NCBI GenBank assembly: GCA_041589175.1
Contig: JBFHWF010000048.1
Location: 1-18,731, forward strand
Reading direction: 5' to 3'
From: SZUA-229 sp041589175
GTDB taxonomy: Bacteria; Pseudomonadota; Gammaproteobacteria; SZUA-229
DNA length: 18,731 nucleotides
A program made the position numbers and the translations under genes. The notes beneath the pieces were generated by a model. The model was not told where the DNA came from and did no database searches. It saw only the letters and a list, made by a program, of their open reading frames with translations. Below are positions 15,337 through 18,731 of the stretch, piece after piece (the stretch's first letter is position 1; every line of letters begins with the position of its first letter).

Positions 15337-15355
15337 AGGGTCAGAGTAAAAATTC
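15337..15355. repeat. Right copy of inverted repeat bracketing the Sel1 gene
   Basis: The copy holds AGGGTCAGAGTAAAAATTC, the reverse complement of 14536-14554 with one mismatch. It lies 45 bases after the Sel1 gene stop and before its probable terminator hairpin. Confidence 0.65.
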
Positions 15356-15365
15356 AATAACTGTT

Positions 15366-15399
15366 TATGGCCAGGTGCAGTCTCTACCTGGCCATATTT
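15366..15399 (+). terminator. Strong hairpin, possible terminator after the Sel1 gene
   Basis: TATGGCCAGGT (15366-15376) and ACCTGGCCATA (15386-15396) pair perfectly over 11 bases with a 9-base loop. Only a short TTT follows, so termination is probable rather than certain. Confidence 0.55.
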
Positions 15400-15480
15400 G
15401 TATGTTACACCAATATTCGCTTATCACCCTGAAGCGGAAGAGTCGAAAAGCACTTCGTTCACTTGAGTGGTCGCATACCA

Positions 15481-15616
15481 GGGGGACAGAGCGCTTCGCG
15501 GTCTATCCCCGATCAAATCAGATCAATCTCTGATGACCTCGATCCCTTCGTTTTAAAAGTAGAAATTAGCCTGACGTTATTTTGCCCGGGGACAGACCGC
15601 TTGCGCTCTGTCCCCC
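15481..15616. repeat. REPIN-like element: two inverted REP hairpins
   Basis: The ends GGGGGACAGAGCGC (15481-15494) and GCGCTCTGTCCCCC (15603-15616) are perfect 14-base inverted repeats. The inner borders GCGGTCTATCCCCG (15498-15511) and CGGGGACAGACCGC (15587-15600) pair at 13 of 14. Each half also folds as its own hairpin. Two inverted REP units with a ~75-base spacer is the layout of REPINs, which RAYT (IS200/IS605-related) transposases mobilise; no such gene is in the window. Apart from this and the Sel1-side repeats, 15292-15726 holds no gene. Confidence 0.75.
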
Positions 15617-15726
15617 TCGAAGGAAACCACGCAAATAAACGGAGGATTTAGTCAGCCGTCGGCTTTTGGCTAATAACAGCCCTCGACAAAAACTTTCCAT
15701 TCTACTCATTTTACCACTATGCACTA

Positions 15727-18648
15727 TCACTTCTTTCGTCTGGCCACACTTACAAGTCCTAGCAACCCTGAACCAAATAACCAGATTGCTGCTGGTACTG
15801 GCACTGGAGCCACCTCAACTACTGTTAGTCGTGCAACATCTATAGTACCTATTTCATCAACCAGGTAATCTAACTGCCAGCCCAGTCCGCCTCCTATCAC
15901 AGCAAGACTGAGAATATCGAACTCTCCAATAATGGATTCAGCCGTGAGGATATCAAATGCATCTCCAATTCCAGGCTTAAAGATTCCACTACCCAGATTT
16001 GTTAAATCAAGATCCAGTGTTCCCGCTAACGTTGCTGTTCCGGAAATATTGAGCACATCATATTCGTCACCAGCCAGTAAGCCGCCAATTTCCATATGCA
16101 GCAGGCCGGTTTCTGTCTGAGTGAAGTTGCCATTTATGATCAGTTCTCCCGGTGAACTACCTGGGCCTACAATAGCCGCGTTCACCGTATTCCCGTTGAT
16201 CGTACCTGAGCCACTTAACATACCGTTAATAATATCAACATTAGCATTCCGCGTGCCCTCGACCGTCGTTGATGCCGTTGCTAACGACTGGGTATACGTA
16301 CCACCACTCAATCTTCCTGCCTGTGATATAACAACTTCACCGTCATTCACAAGATTAGTCGCCGAAGAATTGCCTCCGTTAACCTCTAAGCGTGAACCCT
16401 GTGCGACCGTTACATTATCTGCCTGTATTGTTTTTGATGAGCCAAGTATTACCGTTGAACCTAGCAGACCTGTATTCGACACTTCTAGTGTATCTACTGC
16501 TAATGAACCACTATTAAAATCAAAGCTACCTGAACCCAGGTTATTAATTTGTGATGTAGACAGCGAACCTCCTGCCAGAGTCAGAGTGCCGCTGTTATTT
16601 ATTATTGCACCGCCACCAATACCGCTACCAGTGATGGTGAGCACTGTATCAGCTTCGATATTAACTGCATTACTTACCGTCAGGTTATGACCACTATTTA
16701 ACGTGAACGAACCAAGCGGCCCTGCTTCGCCAAATGTTAATGTATCTAGTTCGAGGCGACCAGAAAGATAATTGAAGCTACCACCATTATTGATAATTTC
16801 AGACGCAATCAGTCGACCACCATCGAGAGTCAAGTTTGCATCTGTATCAATCGTCATCGCATGTCGGCTACTACCTGGGTACCCACGCAGGCTATCATAT
16901 GATGACGATGCAACAACACCATCTCTTGCGATTAACAGGTTGTCGCCAAACACGCCTGTTGTACCAATAGTTACCATATCGTTGATATAAACTTCACCAC
17001 CTGCGTAATTAATTTTACCTGGACCTGTGAAGCTTCCCATTGCCAGCACACCACCTGACATATCATATCGACCACCTGAATTAATCGTCAGCTGATTTTC
17101 TATTACATTACTACCAGTCGATTGCGTTACCGAGCCACTGTCAGGGCTTGCTGTACCGATTACCATATTAACCGCAGCAAACCGCTCGCTTTCGTCAATC
17201 AGTAAATCGGCTACACCTAAAGTGCCGCCACTCCGAATCGACATGTCGCTATTGGTTAGACGTACACCACCATTTATATAGTTAAATCCAGAGCCTGAAA
17301 TACGACCCGCTGTTAATGATCCGTTATTCAGCGTATAAACCCCGCGAGAAAGCTGAATATCACCTTCAACCACATTAGATCCATTATTTTGTGTGTATGC
17401 TCCACCCGTGATTATGAGATTATTACCAACCCTGTTATACCCAGAGTCCTGAGTCACACTTCCCAGATCATTAATGATCATATCATTATCGATAAAGTTT
17501 GAAGCCCCATCGAGATGTATAGATCCCTGGCTTGATGTTGCCAAACCACTTGCGGTACCAACAATCATGTTTCGAGCGCCAAACACTTCGCCCCTTTCCA
17601 TAATAATATGCGCGCCCAGATCACCATGGAGCACATCAAACTGATTTGGATCAGCACTGTTTTTCTGCTTGAAGTGTATGTCCTGATTCGTCAGTCGCAC
17701 TCCACCATCATGATAGGTAAACCCGGCTGGGTCGGTTGTATAATCATTATAAAGGTCAATTCTGTCCGCATAGAGCTGCCCGCCATGCATCACATACTCA
17801 CCACCGGCCATTATTTTCAAACTACCGCCTTCAAGTCGATGCTTCGTTCCGCTGTATTGCTCGAATACGCCGGTTACATCCGTTGACTCGGTCGTTAAGT
17901 TACCACCTTGTAACACATAATCCCCACTCTCAAGCAAGCCATCTATTCTAACTACTGAATCACTACCAAACTGTTCTATGCGACCAACATTTTGAAAATG
18001 GATATCCTGAGCACCATACAACTCGACAAATCCACCACCATTTAATCCATTGATATCGTACCAATAACGACGATGAGAGAGTCCATCACCCTGGTTGAGC
18101 GTAACAGTTGACCCATTTTCTATTTTTACAACATTGACATTAAAATCCAGGTCCACGTCACTTATACTCGATGGATTATTGTATCCACCTATCAGTACAG
18201 CTGTTCTGCTAGTCGCTTCATTCCCATCGTAGTCAAAAAATGATGTAGGCCCAATATTAAGTGAACCGCCGCCATAGATATTCGAATAAATCTCAACCCA
18301 GTTATCATACTCAAGCCCAATTAATAGCCTCTTTCCTCCATCGTACCCCAGATTAATGTCAGACCTTATATGTATATTTTGACCTTCTATGCTCGTATCT
18401 AATCTAAGAGAGTTACTGACCGTATCCCAATGAGAATAGATGTTATCGACACCAATCGATGAGTTTATAGCTGTATCTACATAACCAGAGTCACCAACAC
18501 CATCAAGCTCTATCATATTGACCAGCTCATTACCCTGGACAATATCAAATGCCTGCACCACGGGTGATGAAACCAGAATGGAGTTGATACTAATGAACAA
18601 CAGTGTGCGCTTTAGAACGCGTACGGGGGTGAGTTTTTTAGATGTCAT
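15727..18648 (-). CDS. Large PEP-CTERM beta-solenoid surface protein
   Basis: About 973 residues from the ATG at 18648, which has GGAA 7 bases upstream; an ATG at 18660 is also possible. An export signal covers ~1-34 (SINSILVSSPVVQA). The body is Gly/Ser/Asn/Thr-rich short strands typical of a beta-helix, with no cysteine. A module opening F-x-Y/F-x-x-G-x-x-x-L recurs near 310, 455, 546, 625 and 709, with GGVRLTN in the first two. Residues ~827-881 (GPGSSPGELIINGNFTQ, later YDVLNISGTATLAGTLDLDL) resemble passenger ends of autotransporter-like proteins, but no barrel follows. Instead VPVPAAIWLFGSGLLGLV plus ARRKK forms a PEP-CTERM sorting tail, cut by an exosortase at the inner membrane. It is likely a matrix or cell-surface protein; no exosortase is in the window. 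Confidence 0.87.
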   Translation of the reverse strand: MTSKKLTPVRVLKRTLLFISINSILVSSPVVQAFDIVQGNELVNMIELDGVGDSGYVDTAINSSIGVDNIYSHWDTVSNSLRLDTSIEGQNIHIRSDINLGYDGGKRLLIGLEYDNWVEIYSNIYGGGSLNIGPTSFFDYDGNEATSRTAVLIGGYNNPSSISDVDLDFNVNVVKIENGSTVTLNQGDGLSHRRYWYDINGLNGGGFVELYGAQDIHFQNVGRIEQFGSDSVVRIDGLLESGDYVLQGGNLTTESTDVTGVFEQYSGTKHRLEGGSLKIMAGGEYVMHGGQLYADRIDLYNDYTTDPAGFTYHDGGVRLTNQDIHFKQKNSADPNQFDVLHGDLGAHIIMERGEVFGARNMIVGTASGLATSSQGSIHLDGASNFIDNDMIINDLGSVTQDSGYNRVGNNLIITGGAYTQNNGSNVVEGDIQLSRGVYTLNNGSLTAGRISGSGFNYINGGVRLTNSDMSIRSGGTLGVADLLIDESERFAAVNMVIGTASPDSGSVTQSTGSNVIENQLTINSGGRYDMSGGVLAMGSFTGPGKINYAGGEVYINDMVTIGTTGVFGDNLLIARDGVVASSSYDSLRGYPGSSRHAMTIDTDANLTLDGGRLIASEIINNGGSFNYLSGRLELDTLTFGEAGPLGSFTLNSGHNLTVSNAVNIEADTVLTITGSGIGGGAIINNSGTLTLAGGSLSTSQINNLGSGSFDFNSGSLAVDTLEVSNTGLLGSTVILGSSKTIQADNVTVAQGSRLEVNGGNSSATNLVNDGEVVISQAGRLSGGTYTQSLATASTTVEGTRNANVDIINGMLSGSGTINGNTVNAAIVGPGSSPGELIINGNFTQTETGLLHMEIGGLLAGDEYDVLNISGTATLAGTLDLDLTNLGSGIFKPGIGDAFDILTAESIIGEFDILSLAVIGGGLGWQLDYLVDEIGTIDVARLTVVEVAPVPVPAAIWLFGSGLLGLVSVARRKK

Positions 18649-18690
18649 TTTTATTTCCATTAACCATGATTCATTTTTCGTGCAGCTCTA

Positions 18691-18719
18691 TTTACACACC
18701 GGATTTATCCAGCATGCAA
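18691..18719 (-). promoter_or_regulatory. Possible promoter for the PEP-CTERM gene
   Basis: On the minus strand TTGCAT (18714-18719) and TGTAAA (18691-18696) are 17 bases apart, ~43 bases before the likely start codon. The spacing is ideal; both boxes are partial matches. Confidence 0.35.
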
Positions 18720-18731
18720 CAACGCTATTGC

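Noticed and set aside
15463..15651. A small plus-strand frame covering the REPIN-like element
   Set aside because: Its sequence is explained by the inverted REP units.
16121..16690. A plus-strand open frame of 189 codons opposite the PEP-CTERM gene
   Set aside because: It is rich in Pro/Ser/Val as the complement of repetitive Gly/Asn/Thr codons would give. It has no start signals and no family match.
15727..18648. Considered as a classical type V autotransporter
   Set aside because: There is no C-terminal barrel; the chain ends with a PEP-CTERM sorting signal.

Overview
The window reads as a chromosomal segment from a gammaproteobacterium. ProS is of the long bacterial type with an internal editing domain and resembles the E. 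coli enzyme from end to end. The gene order arsC(yfgD-like)-wrbA-DUF2069 is familiar in gammaproteobacteria. The last gene carries a VPxPAA-type PEP-CTERM anchor, which implies an exosortase elsewhere in the genome. The species cannot be fixed from this sequence. No tRNA, rRNA, CRISPR array, transposase or phage gene was found.

Layout. 1-630 is non-coding and made of folded repeats: a ~255 bp imperfect palindrome, then three short hairpins. 631-2541 (-) is an Lnb/DUF4105 protein, divergent from proS (2607-4313, +). Next come a lytic transglycosylase, a Crp/Fnr-type regulator whose start overlaps the previous stop, and a tiny DUF2892 membrane protein (4402-5931, +). These converge on a minus-strand block, 10607 down to 5945, read in the order periplasmic thioredoxin-fold protein, TolC-like channel, HlyD-like adaptor, acylphosphatase and a GspE/PilB-type ATPase. 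The first four are joined by overlaps or very short gaps. A LysM lipoprotein (10787-11452, -) ends at a strong terminator and is divergent from arsC-wrbA-DUF2069 (11663-13026, +). A hemerythrin-like protein, a DUF3530 hydrolase-fold protein and a small Sel1-repeat protein follow on the plus strand. The window closes with a ~970-residue PEP-CTERM beta-solenoid protein (15727-18648, -).

How the genes may work together. The thioredoxin/TolC/adaptor set looks like an envelope export or redox module, but no inner-membrane pump lies beside it, and that is its puzzling feature. The Crp/Fnr regulator, the DUF2892 protein and a TGTGA/TCACA palindrome between them suggest a small regulated unit. arsC-wrbA-DUF2069 is probably a thiol/quinone redox operon.

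The least ordinary content is the non-coding DNA. It includes the large palindrome at 31-290, a REPIN-like pair of inverted hairpins at 15481-15616, a 19-bp inverted repeat (18/19) bracketing the Sel1 gene, and perfect palindromes that could be operators. Among proteins, the pump-less efflux pair, the hemerythrin-like protein with changed iron ligands and the modular PEP-CTERM protein deserve a second look. I see no clearly new defence or mobile system.
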